A stretch of DNA of 64,000 nucleotides from Epichloe hybrida (lineage: Eukaryota > Ascomycota > Sordariomycetes > Hypocreales > Clavicipitaceae): contig JAFEKR010000007.1 of NCBI GenBank assembly GCA_019022495.1, forward strand, positions 1,488,001 to 1,552,000, given 5' to 3'. Each line of letters opens with the position of its first letter. Within the stretch, counting starts at the first letter, position 1. Of this stretch, positions 1 to 12,633 are shown one piece after another. The position numbers and the translations under genes are program-made. Below the pieces are notes generated by a model that did not search any database, was not told the DNA's origin, and saw only the letters and a list, made by a program, of their open reading frames with translations.

Positions 1-1394
1 CCATATTGGTCCTCGGCTAATTGATTCGGCTGACGTTTGAGATTTCAGAATGAGGATGATGGATGATGCGACGTTGATCCCCTTTGCGCGGGACCGGATC
101 GGGTGTGGTTTCACGCAAGGCCTATCCTTAATTCGCGTGATATTAAGCCTGCTGCCTTCTGGTCATGTACTTTAATCAGTACAGCCTGTCACTCACTGTA
201 TTAGAGGGCAGATGGTTGTGCTGTATGATTAGCCTGAATGGCGAAACCCACGTTGTGCAGTTGGTGCGTTGGGAGGATTTGTGGGTTGATGCCTTTTTAG
301 CCAGTTTGCCGTTTCATGGAAACTTTTTTCTCCGAGATGAGACGCCTTCGGTCCGTATGTATTGCTTGGGGACTTTTTCTTTTTTTTTCTTTTTCTCACT
401 CTTCGAAATGACAATGACGGGTGAACTCGGCAACCTTTGCGATGGGAGCAGATGATGCAGGCTTCGGCACAATTCATGGACGCAAGCACCCGGTCGGTAC
501 AACTACAATACGTTTGTTACATACAGCCCTTCTCTGTCTGTCGCAGTGCCACGGGCGGCAAACAATTGGCCTCGATGGAACCTGTCAGGCAACACTAAGC
601 ACTAGGGTCGGCCGAATGCATGCACGTGTGCGTCCAGGACGAGGCCCTTTCCAGGGAAATGCGCAGACACTAATGAGAAAGTCCCGATGGCCGATGGCCC
701 CTTCTTCCCTCTCCCCGAGATCATGCCGAGTCCGCGACCACTTCAAACTCACTTCAAACCCTCCCCCCTCCCTCCCTCCCAATCCAGGCCCCCTTTTCAT
801 TTCTCTCTGTGGGGAGCTTCAGATATTTAAAAAGAAAAAAAAAAAGGTCTCTTTTCCCCCTCTTCATTCAAGGCCGATGCTGAACGCCCTTCGACGTATG
901 TAGCGCATGCAGTGTCACCGTCGTCCACGCCAATGCGCCTTTCAGCTGCACCTGCCAAGAGCAGCTAGTGCGTGTATGCCGACAAACATTCTCCGATCCT
1001 GCCTGCCATAATCCGTACACGCACAGTAGTAGCCAATAGCCAAGCCTGCCTTCCGGCAATCTCACTGGTCCTCGGCCGCCGATGGCCCCCCCCCCCCTGT
1101 GAAGGCTGCTGCAAGCTGCAAGCCAGCGTCGTGGTAAGCGCCGGGTCGGGTGCGCGGCCAACGACAACAAATTCCAGTCCACCACGTGCCGTGATGCTAT
1201 TCTTGTAACAAGGTATTTCCGCTGCTTTTGCATAACGCCGAGTTCCCGCCCTATGATTTAATCGCCTTGGTTTCCCAGGTGTATATATCAACTCGGCGTC
1301 TTGTCCTCCCAAGCGGTAGAAGATTTGCGTTATTTCGACCCGCGTATTGCTTCACACATCTTTCTCTTCCCCCCCCCCCCGCAAACCCGCCATC
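1..1394. other. Intergenic region upstream of the DUF3455 gene
   Basis: No protein-like reading frame is recognisable on either strand. The frames present are short, low in complexity and unlike any family I know. The stretch holds homopolymer runs (T-rich near 371-395, A-rich near 829-845, C-rich near 1087-1097 and 1371-1380) and pyrimidine-rich DNA just before the ATG at 1395, as is usual for a fungal promoter and 5' leader. A possible TATA-like stretch (gtatatatca) lies at about 1280-1289, about 110 bases before the start codon. Confidence 0.6.
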
Positions 1395-2272
1395 ATGTTC
1401 AAATCAACATGCGTTCTGCTCCTGTCCGCCGCGCTGGTCCTGGTCCCGGGTCTGCCTTCCGCCTCATGCGCGCCGGGCCACAAAGCTCCAGCTCTTCCCC
1501 ACATCCACGGCGGTGAGTTTTTTTCTTCGCCTATTATTACCCCGGGGGAGCCAAGCAGTGAAAAAAAAAAAAATACAAAAAAAAAACCAAAACGTCTCAA
1601 AGCTCATACGTTTGTTTTGCCCCCCCCCCCGCCGGGAACAAAGCCGCCAACCTTCCCCAACCGCCGGCCGGTTCCAAGCTGCTCCACATCGCGCTCGGCT
1701 TCGGCATCCAAAACTACACGTGCGCCGGCGCCGGCTCGCCTCCCTCCTCCACCGGTGCCCTCGCCGTGCTCTACGACATCACGAGCCTGTACCCCGGCCG
1801 GACGCGCGAGTCCCTCCCGCCAAGCACCTGGGAGGGTCTCCCCTCGCGCGCCCTCTGGTCGCACGACGTGCCCCTCAACCTCGACCGCTCCGGCTCCGGC
1901 GCCTCGCCGACCCGCCCGTTCCCCGACCATGCCCCCCTCCGGCTGCGGGGCATGAAGCGCCCCTTCCCCTTCCTGGGCCACCACCTCTTCACCTCGGCCG
2001 GAGTGCCCGCCTTCGTCCTCGACAGCGGCAGCGTCCGCGTCCGCGTCCTCTGCGCCAAGGCGGCGGCCGTCGACGCCCCCGCCGCCGCGGACCCCGGTCC
2101 CCAGGGCACCGGCGCCGTGCCCTGGCTCCGCCTCGACGCCAGGCCCGGCAGCGTCGGCCCCGTCAAGCACGTCTACCGCGTCCTCACCACCGGCGGCAAC
2201 AGCCACGGCTGCCGGGACGCCCGAGCCCAGGACAGCACCTGCTACGCTACCATGTACTGGTTCTTCGGGTAG
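1395..2272 (+). CDS. Secreted DUF3455 family protein
   Basis: Two exons, 1395-1512 and 1644-2272, encode 248 residues. The intron (131 nt, GTGAGT...AAG) contains long A and C runs. The protein opens with a hydrophobic signal peptide (about residues 1-25, rich in L, V and A, ending near Ala-Ser-Cys-Ala). The mature part shows the marks of the fungal and bacterial DUF3455 family: a G-S-K-L-L-H-I-A-L-G-F-G-Q-N-Y-T-C stretch straight after the splice, then L-A-V-L-Y-D-I-T, a central G-H-H-L-F motif and a C-terminal Y-x-T-M-Y-W-F-F-G ending. Members are small secreted or surface proteins of unknown biochemical role, sometimes mislabelled malate dehydrogenase. The third-base GC content is high and the antisense frame is long only because of that. 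The exon join keeps the frame and restores the family motif. It converges with the MAP kinase gene downstream. Confidence 0.85.
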
Positions 2273-2969
2273 CGCCCATGTACATACTTGCTTGTTCGGG
2301 GCAGGTCCACTATCCGGGTGGCGCCCACTTTGTCCAGACAGCCCAGGGAATGATTCCCGCTTTACATATAGCACGCATGGAAGAAGAAAAGGGTACTTTA
2401 AAGAGGAGGGACGGCGGACATGGATGCAATTCTTTTCCCTCAAATCTCTTCTCTTACACCATCCACGGACAAACGTGTCCCTCCCTCCCAATGATTCCAT
2501 CTTCGTTTGCCGCCTTGGCAAAAAACTCCAACTTGTATATATTCAGGCACGTCAATCTCATTCCTGCCTCGTTCCATCACATGACGCCACACCACGCCTT
2601 GCCAGGAAAACGCAATTTGACGCTTGACACAACTTGACGTGGTTTGGTGTCGTGGCCAGTACATCCTTTGGCACCAGACATTTCGTCACCCAAGTGTAAG
2701 AGAGGCTACAAAAACAATTGTTACTAAACCTTGCGTTTACGAGCTAATTACGACACGTTTTTCATCTTCATGTTTGGTGCATCACTGGCTACAAGAGCCG
2801 GGCAAATCATGTGAAAGCCCCGAGTCGTAGACTATTGCCATGCCAATCGCTTGCCTATTGACCCCCCCTTCAGACTCATCAATCTAGTTCCGTCTCATGT
2901 ACCCACCTTTTTTTTTTTCTCTCTCTCCATTGTAGGAGATGACCAGGCGGCTGGGTCAATCTCAATATT
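2273..2969. other. Intergenic region between convergent genes
   Basis: This is the shared 3' space of the DUF3455 gene (+) and the MAP kinase gene (-). I see no reading frame with family character. Pyrimidine-rich stretches near 2909-2932 are on the MAP kinase 3' side. Confidence 0.5.
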
Positions 2970-4643
<1,674 letters not shown>

Positions 4644-4691
4644 GGCTACCTGTGTCTTGGCGCAGAGCGAGCTGCACGTTCGGACGGTTGT

Positions 4692-4723
4692 GTCGAAGCG
4701 TCGAAGCGTCGAAGCGTCGAAGC
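4692..4723. repeat. 8-bp tandem repeat in the MAP kinase 5' leader
   Basis: Four exact copies of gtcgaagc lie 49-80 bases upstream of the MAP kinase ATG, probably within its leader or core promoter. The unit is CpG-containing, and the copies are identical, so the array is either recent or kept even by replication slippage. No function is shown by the sequence. Confidence 0.8.
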
Positions 4724-4979
4724 GGGGGCGAAAGGGCGCTGAGGGGGAAAGCTTGGGCGGGGACAGCTTTTTGTACCGAGAGATCTGACAGCGCAGGTCG
4801 GCATTTGGGCCCGACGGCTCAACTTGTCGAGTTACATGTATGTACGGATTACACACTCTATGTACATAAACTGTCGCCCCTGCCTCATCAATTCACCAGT
4901 GTTTCGACCATTTTATACTTATTGCATCGTCTATGCATCATCATCCCACCATTCGGAACAAAAACACCCTCAATACGCA

Positions 4980-5677
4980 CTACTCGCCTACCACATCCTT
5001 GAGGAAATTCTTGGAAAACCGACTGCACTGCTCAAATGCCTTCTCGAACCCATCTCGCCCGCCATAATAGGGATCATTCACAATCTCCGCTTTGCCCGTG
5101 CCGCTAAACTCCCCAAACAGCATCACCTTGGCCTTGGCGTCCGGGCAGCCCTTCTGCAGACGGTTCAAATCCGAGAGATTCGATCGATCCATGGCAAACA
5201 CGTAGTCAAAGGAATCAAAATCGCTCGTTTTGAACTGTAATTTTCCCACATCGTCAGCCTCTGTGACTATTACATCCCCCCCTCCTTGCTATCATTAGGG
5301 GGGGGTTTCCTCCGCAAACGACTTACACGGCGCGCGGCGTGATCGTAATCCGTAATGCCATTGTCCTCGAGCGTAGAAAGGGTCCTCGAGTCCGGCTCGT
5401 CGCCGGCATGGTACGCAGCTGCATTGGTGAACGGGCGGCAAGTCAGCCTTCGGGGTTTCAGCAAATTTGACATTTTCCCATGCTGCGCAACTCGCGGCAA
5501 CGAATTTGCCATTTTTCAAGGGGTCGTCGTTGCCATACCTGTTCCGCAGGAGTCAATCTTGCCAATCTTCCCCTTGTACTGCGGCTGCTTGGCGAGGTTC
5601 TGGAAGATGCCCTCTGCCATGGTCGATCGGCAGATATTGCCCAGGCAGACGAAGAGGACGGACACGGGCTCTGCCAT
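4980..5677 (-). CDS. LTP1: Low-molecular-weight protein tyrosine phosphatase
   Basis: Three exons, 5677-5539, 5418-5327 and 5234-4980, give 161 residues, the typical size of this family. The P-loop is visible as C11-L-G-N-I-C-R17-S, the CX5R signature with nucleophile Cys11. The general acid is Asp131 in the D-P-Y-Y-G motif near the C-terminus. Family members hydrolyse phosphotyrosine through a cysteinyl-phosphate intermediate in the cytoplasm. Yeast Ltp1 and fission yeast Stp1 are the closest known counterparts. Both introns have normal GT-AG ends (GTATGG...CAG and GTAAGT...CAG), and the joins restore the expected family stretches (D-S-C-G-T-A-A-Y-H-A-G, D-Y-D-H-A-A-R). The gene lies 336 bp upstream of the MAP kinase gene on the same strand, but each should have its own promoter. 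Confidence 0.95.
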
Positions 5678-6389
5678 CTTGGATGAGCGAAGAGTGAGTA
5701 GATGGCAAGAAGCCTGGGAGGGCGGGCTTGTTTTCTCTTGGAAATGCCCCCGCCAATGAAATGATGGATGGACGGATGGAAGTCGTCTAATTGAAACGAA
5801 AAGGATGACTTTGAGGACAAGCTCTGGTACACGGACCCACATCCCTCCGAGCTCTTTGACGTCAGCGGAAAATTGCTTCTCATTTCACGGCTTATTTTAT
5901 GCCGTGGTGCCATCTTCAAAGGTAAATTCGCTCGACATGTGTTCTGCCAAGGTCAAAACAAAGGTGGCACTATCGGCTCTTGCTTACCAGCTTGATGATA
6001 AATACAGTCTTCAGGCTGTGTCACACGTTAACTAGTCAAGCGTCCCGACTGTTTGATTGATTTTGAGAAATTTTTATTTTTGATTCCAACCTATTCCCTA
6101 CAATCCCCTTCCGTGAGCCTTTTTCAGGATAACATGTCCTGATGTTCACATTTCCCACAAATTCCTCCCACTCTACCGACTCGACCCATGACCACCCCCC
6201 CCCCCCAAAAACCCAGAGGTAATACAGAAGGAGAAAAAAAGACACGAAGCGCCTTGCTAAAGAGATGAGATGTTTTACAGTAAGGATAGGATTTCCATGG
6301 TCATGAAGAGGTAGTCGTTGATGTGTGTGGGTGTGGTCGCATGCGACGAGTGACCCAGCTTGTCATGTACAATAATACAGTGGCTTGAA
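5678..6389. other. Intergenic region between the phosphatase and the UPS1-like gene
   Basis: This holds the phosphatase promoter and the 3' region of the PRELI-domain gene, both on the minus strand. A C-run lies near 6196-6206. I see no additional gene. Confidence 0.5.
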
Positions 6390-7085
6390 TCAAGCAGCGA
6401 GCGCCTGTCGCTGTCGTTCTCTCCGCAGCGTCTCCAGCACTCCAATCACGCCATTGTTGCGGATTCGCTCCAGTACGAGTCGCATGCCGTCGCGGCTCTT
6501 CCCAAGCTGGTCAAGTGTCTTGGTAGAAGCGACGCTCTCGATGCTCCGCTGAATGCCCTTAGTACCCCATCCACCGATAATTCCGGATATGAAACCACCC
6601 TCCTGGTGAGCTTGTCCAAATTTTCCTCGGATCTTTTCGCCCAGTCTCGACCGGAATATCACCGACGTGGTCACGTCGGTCTGGCTCGCCATGTTCTCGG
6701 CCGGAAGTTTGAAATTTTGTTGCTCCACGACGGAGAGAATACCAGTGAAATTAAGGTTCCGACTTTCGGTCTGCATCCATCCCTCTTTGATGTCGACGAC
6801 ACTCGTCTCCAAAATGTACGAAGCTTTGTCGCCACCGTTGCCACCCGTAACACTGCCAGGGAGCATTTTGAAAACGGCGCCTGGCATGCGACTCTTCTTC
6901 AGGTGAATCCTGGTAGTGTGGAGCCTTTTTGTCTCGGGGTCGACATGGCTGGAGATGGTATCGGTGCTTAAGACATGGGCGGCGAAGGGATTGAGCTGGG
7001 GCGAGGAGTAGCGGAGGAAGTAGGCGAGAGTGACGGTGGGAAATGGGTGAGAATATTGATGGGCGGTGGTATGCGTGAGAACCAT
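6390..7085 (-). CDS. UPS1: PRELI/MSF1-domain mitochondrial lipid transfer protein, Ups1-like
   Basis: An uninterrupted frame of 231 residues. The start is the ATG at 7085 (M-V-L-T-H-T-T); the frame runs two codons further upstream to a GTG, which is not expected as a start here. The whole protein is a PRELI/MSF1 domain: the N-terminal segment H-x-Y-S-H-P-F-P-T-V, the H-V-L-S-T-D-T-I-S core, the T-T-R-I-H-L-K-K-S-R-M-P segment and the later E-T-S-V-V-D-I-K and N-L-N-F-T-G-I-L stretches follow yeast Ups1 more closely than Ups2. Ups1 works with Mdm35 in the intermembrane space. It carries phosphatidic acid from the outer to the inner mitochondrial membrane for cardiolipin synthesis. A glycine-rich insert (about residues 83-87) and a C-terminal coiled, arginine-rich tail are visible. 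It is divergent from the homoserine kinase gene. Confidence 0.9.
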   Translation of the reverse strand: MVLTHTTAHQYSHPFPTVTLAYFLRYSSPQLNPFAAHVLSTDTISSHVDPETKRLHTTRIHLKKSRMPGAVFKMLPGSVTGGNGGDKASYILETSVVDIKEGWMQTESRNLNFTGILSVVEQQNFKLPAENMASQTDVTTSVIFRSRLGEKIRGKFGQAHQEGGFISGIIGGWGTKGIQRSIESVASTKTLDQLGKSRDGMRLVLERIRNNGVIGVLETLRRERQRQALAA

Positions 7086-8459
7086 TGCCACCGACGCGTG
7101 TTGTAGTGGTCGAGAGGCAAAAAAGGCTGTTTGGTGGTAGATGTGGTGATTCTTGTCGATGTCGATGTCGAGACGTTGCTGTTTGGATATGTGCGGCTCT
7201 TGAGCTCAAACGGAGAGATGTCGGAGCAGGTCATTGACCGCAGCGAAGATTGGAGCCTAGTCCTTGACACCCTTAGGTGTGTTGCAAGGCAGGATCGTAC
7301 GAGGTGGAGGGAAAAGCAATCAAATAATAGCCTCAAACGATCAGACTTGCTGCAATTTGAAGAGTAATAGCCTCTTGATGGCAGAGGACGGATGGAGGAG
7401 AAGAGAAGAGGAAGGCGAAATAAGTAATAATGGCACGGGACGAGCTGATTGGTCGTCAAAGCGGGGAGAGCTGCGGGAGAGCGAGAGCTAACTCAACACG
7501 TGATTCCTTGCTCTCAGTGAGGTAGGGGGGTGGAGACTGCTGCTTCACCAAGCTCTCTCATTGGAAATTGCCGCTCGCAGCCGACAATCCGATGTACATG
7601 TAAGTTTCGTTGTTACACTTTGACAAATTGAGGCGCAGGTGATGATGCCCATATCGCGCCACTATTGATATTCAGACCGCGGGCCCGTTGGTCTGTCTGC
7701 AAAAACTAATCGAATATGCTTCTACTATGACAATACCTAACGTCTCATCATGTAGTGATCACGTGCGAATAATCGACGCAGTGCATATTTTCTCCGGGGG
7801 TACCCAACTTTTCCGCGATCAATTTTGTTATCAGTCTGGTTTGAACCACATCAGACGTCGCAGTCGTATTACAATATTAGTCAAGGTGGGAGATTAGCTT
7901 GGAACAAAGCCAAGATGGGTTGTCGTATGTTCATTAGACTTCTGGGGCGTGTCTCCGACGATTTGCCGCCGGACCAGGCATCTCAGACATGATGGCTCAA
8001 ACTGCGTGAAAAGAGGACGATCGTGGGTGCGAGCCGATAAAAGTTGTCGCATCTCCAGCAGAGTCATCTTGAACTCCCAGAACTCCCAGTATCATTCCAG
8101 GGCAGCTAGCACCATGCCAAAAAGGAGGTCATGGCAATTAAATATCGCAAGGACGGCCTCATTGTCCATCTGCGGGGATCGGTTGAGAAAGTGCGAGGCC
8201 GGCTCCGGTTATCGGCCGGTTATCGGCGCGCGCCGCCAAACTGCCGCACGACAACTGCATCCAACACGCGAAACTTTTTCAGCTTCTGTTGACCCACCGA
8301 CCGACCGACCGACCGACCTAACATTGCGCAACAGGCACGATCATCTGGCGTTCCAGAAGACAGCCTGTGAGGAACAACTTGCCCTCTCAGGCGCAGCAGA
8401 CCCGCCGTCTGCATCCAGCACCAATTGACGAGTGATTCCCTACTGTTTCAACTACAGCC
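7086..8459. other. Divergent promoter region, UPS1-like (-) and homoserine kinase (+)
   Basis: 1.37 kb between two divergent genes. Several open stretches exist but none has recognisable protein character. A short ACCG tetranucleotide repeat lies at 8296-8318. The bases just before the homoserine kinase ATG (cagccATGg) give a reasonable fungal start context. Confidence 0.5.
8296..8318. repeat. ACCG tetranucleotide microsatellite
   Basis: Nearly six perfect copies of a four-base unit (accg/gacc) lie about 140 bp upstream of the homoserine kinase ATG, in the promoter or 5' leader. Confidence 0.85.
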
Positions 8460-9707
8460 ATGGAGTCATTCGTCATTCGAACGCCGTGCTCGAGCGCCAA
8501 CATCGGCCCCGGCTTCGATGTCATTGGCCTCGCTCTCACCATCTATCTCGAGCTGCATGTCACCATTGACCGCTCCAAGTCTTCCTCCGAGCAACCGCTG
8601 AACTGCATCATCACCTACGAGGGCCAGGGCCAGGGCACCGACGACATCAGCCTCGATCCTCAGAGCAATCTGATCACAAGGGTTGCGCTCTATGTGCTGA
8701 GATGCCATGACCAGCGCGCATTCCCCGTGGAGACCCGCGTCCATATCAAGAACCCGATCCCTCTGGGAAGAGGCTTGGGTAGCTCAGGCGCTGCTGTGGT
8801 GGCTGGAGTGATGCTGGGCAAGGAAGTTGGTGGGTTGAAGGACTTGGACCTGGACCGACTGTTCGACTATTGTCTCATGATTGGTGAGCTTCGGACCTCC
8901 ATTCGTTTTACCAGATTGCCCTAGTAGGAAGGAACATCTAGGACAAGTTGCTGATGGCTTGCAGAGAGACATCCTGACAATGTCGGCGCTGCCCTTTTCG
9001 GTGGTTTCGTCGGAACATACCTCATGCCCTTGAATCCCGAGGACGCGGCCAGAATAGAGATTCCCCTTTCGGAAGTCCTCCCATCGCCCGCTGGCGGTGT
9101 TGACACCGGCAAGAAGCCTCCTTCGCCACCATTCGGCATTGGACACCACATCAAATTCCCTTGGGCCAAGGACATCAAAGCCGTCGCCATCATTCCCGAC
9201 TTCATCGTCCCCACGGCCTCGGCTCGTGCTGTGCTTCCGGAGAAGTACTCCCGTCCGGACGTGGTATGTATCTCAAACTAAACGAGAAGAGGTGGGGGAG
9301 AGCCATGGCAAGCCATGGGCCTTGAAATAGCTCCTGCTAATCTGTGATTTCTTCAGACATTCAATCTCCAGCGAATCGCCCTGCTTCCCGTTGCCCTCGG
9401 CCAATCGCCACCGGACCCTGAGCTCATTCACCTCGCCATGCAGGACAGGATCCATCAACCATACCGCCAGACTTTGATTCCAGGTCTCACAGAAGTGGTC
9501 GAGTCCATGTCTCCCAAGATGCAGCCCGGTTTCCTGGGAGTGTGCCTGTCGGGAGCAGGGCCGACAATCCTAGCTCTTGCGACGAGCAACTTTGAAGAAA
9601 TCTCGAATCAGATCATTGCCACACTGCGAAAACACAACGAGAACAAGGAGCTGGCATGCCAATGGCTGGTTCTGGAGCCCGCGGAGGGCACGCACGTAGT
9701 TCGATAG
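8460..9707 (+). CDS. THR1: Homoserine kinase
   Basis: Three exons, 8460-8883, 8965-9263 and 9357-9707, encode 357 residues. This GHMP-family kinase phosphorylates L-homoserine to O-phosphohomoserine with ATP, the step before threonine synthase, in the cytosol. Visible family features are the N-terminal P-C-S-S-A-N-I-G-P-G-F-D segment (residues 9-20), the GHMP ATP-binding loop P-L-G-R-G-L-G-S-S-G-A-A (101-112), the E-R-H-P-D-N-V motif created exactly at the first splice, and the C-terminal L-S-G-A-G-P-T motif. Introns are GTGAGC...GCAG and GTATGT...TCAG. The length matches yeast Thr1, and no residue of the motifs is missing. It is divergent from the UPS1-like gene and followed by the thioesterase-like gene on the same strand. 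Confidence 0.96.
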
Positions 9708-10275
9708 TTGGCGTGGCTTGGGGAGGGGGTGGTGGTAATGAAAAGGCAAGGGGTATACCAACTTAGAAGGCGTTTCCCGGTATCCTCAATCACGAACAAA
9801 AAAGACGAAAATAGACAAGAGTGTCAAGATTCTCAACTTATGCTCCTGCGTGCTGAGAACTTCCCCGCTGTCTTCAACATGGTCAAACTTACACCCCTCA
9901 ACATTTTCCACACTCGCCGCGCACCCCAATATCGTGGGACGCAAATTACCCCATGGCTATGTTTCGCAGCTGGCCCGATATAGAAGCCAGAGACTTGCTT
10001 GCGATGGCCTCGCACACAAGGTTGCTCTTTCCAACCCCTGAACACGGCGGAGCATTAAATTATCCATCCCGTGCGACAAACAGCAGGTCGGGGATGCCCC
10101 ACTTGCCGAGATCCCCTTATTAAGTTACTATGTACGGAGTACTACCTCGGCATTTCTGAACAGCTTTCGAACCGTCACCCGTCAAAAACACCAATCCCTC
10201 CGTCACGCCAGACGACTTTGCGCGCGTGTGGCAAACAACAGCATAAGCTCGGCGACATTGGACTAGAATCACGTC
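9708..10275. other. Intergenic region
   Basis: The 3' region of homoserine kinase and the promoter of the thioesterase-like gene. It contains one copy of a recurrent motif, TACGGAGTA (10133-10141), discussed under findings. No gene is seen. Confidence 0.5.
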
Positions 10276-11426
10276 ATGGCATCGGCCTCAAGTAAAGTCG
10301 GTGGCGTCGCCGTCGCGATCCGCGTCATCGTCCCCGTTGCTCTCGGATCCGCCGGCTATGCCGCATACAAGGTCAATTGGCCCAAGGCGATACACGCCTT
10401 CGTGACTGGACCGGGGCGCACGTCGCGGATCTTGCTGTTGCTGTTCGTGGTCTTGAACTTGAAGAACGTGCCGTTTGCGTGGACCGTGAGTCTATTCCGG
10501 CCCCCTGTTGCGTGTGTGTGTGTAACAGCCTCGCGGCGGCGCAAGGTCAACAACTGACATTTCTCGTTGACCGAAAAAAAAATAAAAAAAAAATTTAGTA
10601 TCGAGTCTTCTACGCCATCGTGTACCACAATGTACTCCGCAAATCACCAGACCTCACGCCCCGCGCGCTCTTCAAGCCCATGATTTCCGAGACGCGCGCG
10701 CCACTCCTCGAGATCGACTACAACCTCCACAAGTCCAACTCGACCTACTTCACCGACCTGGACATTGCGCGAACCCATCTCGTGTCGTATCTCACTCGTC
10801 CCGCGATGCGCAACCTCACACGCAATGCGAAGACGGGCCTCGTGCTCGACCCCGGGACCAACAAGCCAGCCAAGGGACCCATGGGCATCATGCTCGGCTC
10901 CGTGGCGTGCACCTTCAAGCGCGAGATCCGCGCCTACCGCGCCTACGAACTCTGGAGCAAAGTGCTCGCCTGGGACCGCAAGTGGCTCTACATGGTGACG
11001 CACTTCGTGCCCAAGGGCACTGCCAAGCCGGCAGAGTGGCTGGACCCGCGATTCGGCAGGGTGCGCACGAGAAGCGGGAAAGATGCCTCGGGAGGGTGGG
11101 AAAGCAAGATGCACGCCACCGCCGTGAGCAAGTACGTCTTCAAGCTGGGGCGGCTCACGGTCCATCCCGCCATTGTGCTACAGGACTCGGGCTTGCTGCC
11201 CGAGCGGCCGGGCGGTTGGAGAAGCGGCGAGAACCAAGTCGGCGACGAGGCAGTCGATCTGGGCGAGGTGGACTTGTCCGCAGACGGGGCGTGGGATTGG
11301 AAGCGCGTCGAGGCCCAGAGGAGGAAAGGCATGCAGATTGCCGAGCATTTCCAGGCATTGGACGAGACGTCCGGCTTGTTTGACGGGGGCACGCACGGTG
11401 CTCTGGCAAAGGTTGGGCCGTGTTAA
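10276..11426 (+). CDS. Membrane-anchored thioesterase-like (THEM6/4HBT-type) protein
   Basis: Two exons, 10276-10485 and 10599-11426, give 345 residues. The intron carries GTGAGT...TTTAG ends and an A-rich 3' part. The N-terminus has two hydrophobic stretches (about 9-28 and 49-63), so the protein is probably anchored in a membrane. The second exon has the hot-dog fold signature of the fungal and animal THEM6-like group: L-E-I-D-Y-N-L-H-K-S-N-S-T-Y-F-T-D-L-D-I-A-R, followed by G-S-V-A-C-T-F-K-R-E-I and Y-x-L-W-S-K-V-L-A-W-D-R-K-W. Hot-dog proteins usually cleave acyl-CoA thioesters, but no substrate is known for this group, and thioesterase activity is inferred from the fold. The splice join gives a continuous W-T-Y-R-V-F-Y stretch. 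It converges with the S41 peptidase gene. Confidence 0.85.
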
Positions 11427-12086
11427 ATCCTGGGCTTTCATGCCATTCTGTTCAAGTTCGACTGAATCGGATTGAGCGCATGCATGGCAAGTCGATTTCG
11501 AGTTGGCTCCCGAGACCGTCAGACCTTTTTTTTTTTTTTTTTTTGTTCCTTTGCTTACATCACATGACCTTCAAGACGGATAAGACTAGAATTATTAATT
11601 AAATCCAATAATGGATGTCGACTCCCTTACCAATCCGCCCTTTCCCATCGTCATGTGACGTCTGTTTCTACCGAGTAAATATTCCCCTGTTATAGATACG
11701 CCGCAGCCGCCGCATCAAGGGCCCATCCACCCCGTCCCTATCACAGCCTTCCTGGCGGCTGACGTGCTCGTGCTCGCGCTCGCGCTCGGCGTCGACGCAG
11801 CTGTGATGTCGTTCCATTCTCAGTTCAGATGCCATGTTCGTCCCATGTCATGGGGGAACATACCCGTCAAGTTCTGCAGAGTACAGCCCGCTTCCACGCC
11901 CCACGGCGACAACCGCCTGGATGATGGGCTCGATATTGTGGCAATGGCACAGCAGGGAGCACTCGGGGCGTGGAAAGGGGGGGGGTTGAGTTTCTGCAGA
12001 TCCCCTAGCGAAATGGCAGTGGTTGTGGCGGCGAGGAGGATGGAGAGACGGGCAGAAGTCAATGCCACGGAGCACCACCAGACGAA

Positions 12087-12120
<34 letters not shown>

Positions 12121-12633
12121 CGTGGTAAAAACACATGGCTCATGTCATGCCACTTCACGCCCCCTAGCTCCATGTAAAACGGCGCACTGATCCGGAAATT
12201 CAAGTGGATGGTGCGACGGACGCGCGCGACGCGGTCCTGGAACCCGTTTCCTCCGTCTCCGTCTCCATCGAAATCAAACTACCGCTTGCATCTCATCGTG
12301 CCAGCCGCAACGTTGCCCACGCGGGCAATCGTCTCGACCGTCTGTGCATCCATTTCGGCCTTGTTAGCGACGAAATTGAACGTGCAACGTGACCGGTTGT
12401 TTATATGATTGGCTATTTCGTCTGCTTCTGTGAGCATGCACAGTGCGAGGGGGGACATCACGACCATTGGTGCATGTTCTTTTCACCATTATTTGGTAAC
12501 GGGCTCGATAGCATGGCTCGATGGGATGCAATTCAGCATGGTCAACGTCCCTTCAAAAAAAAAAAAGGGGGGGGGGATTTCTTCATGCCTAAAATATCAT
12601 TACTTCTCATGTACATCAATAAGTCGTCACAGC
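11427..12633. other. Intergenic region between convergent genes
   Basis: 1.2 kb between the thioesterase-like gene (+) and the S41 peptidase gene (-). It holds two poly-T runs (about 11525-11544 and a 31-base run at 12090-12120) and an A/G run near 12556-12578. No convincing gene is present; the frames that cross it are made of low-complexity sequence. Confidence 0.5.
12090..12120. repeat. 31-base poly-T homopolymer
   Basis: An uninterrupted run of 31 T on the plus strand in the space between two convergent genes. It could be a poly-A tail remnant of a retroposed sequence on the minus strand or simple slippage. I see no flanking target duplication or recognisable transcript next to it. Confidence 0.9.

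Noticed and set aside
1604..2521. 305-codon minus-strand frame opposite the DUF3455 gene
   Set aside because: Gly/Ala/Glu-rich antisense shadow of a GC-rich gene; no family character.
1228..2637. Long open frame of 469 codons over the DUF3455 gene
   Set aside because: It runs in another frame through poly-A and poly-C runs and gives Arg/Pro-rich sequence. It is a by-product of high third-base GC in the real gene.
12075..12177. Poly-T run as the tail of a retroposed gene
   Set aside because: No target duplication and no gene-like sequence next to the run.
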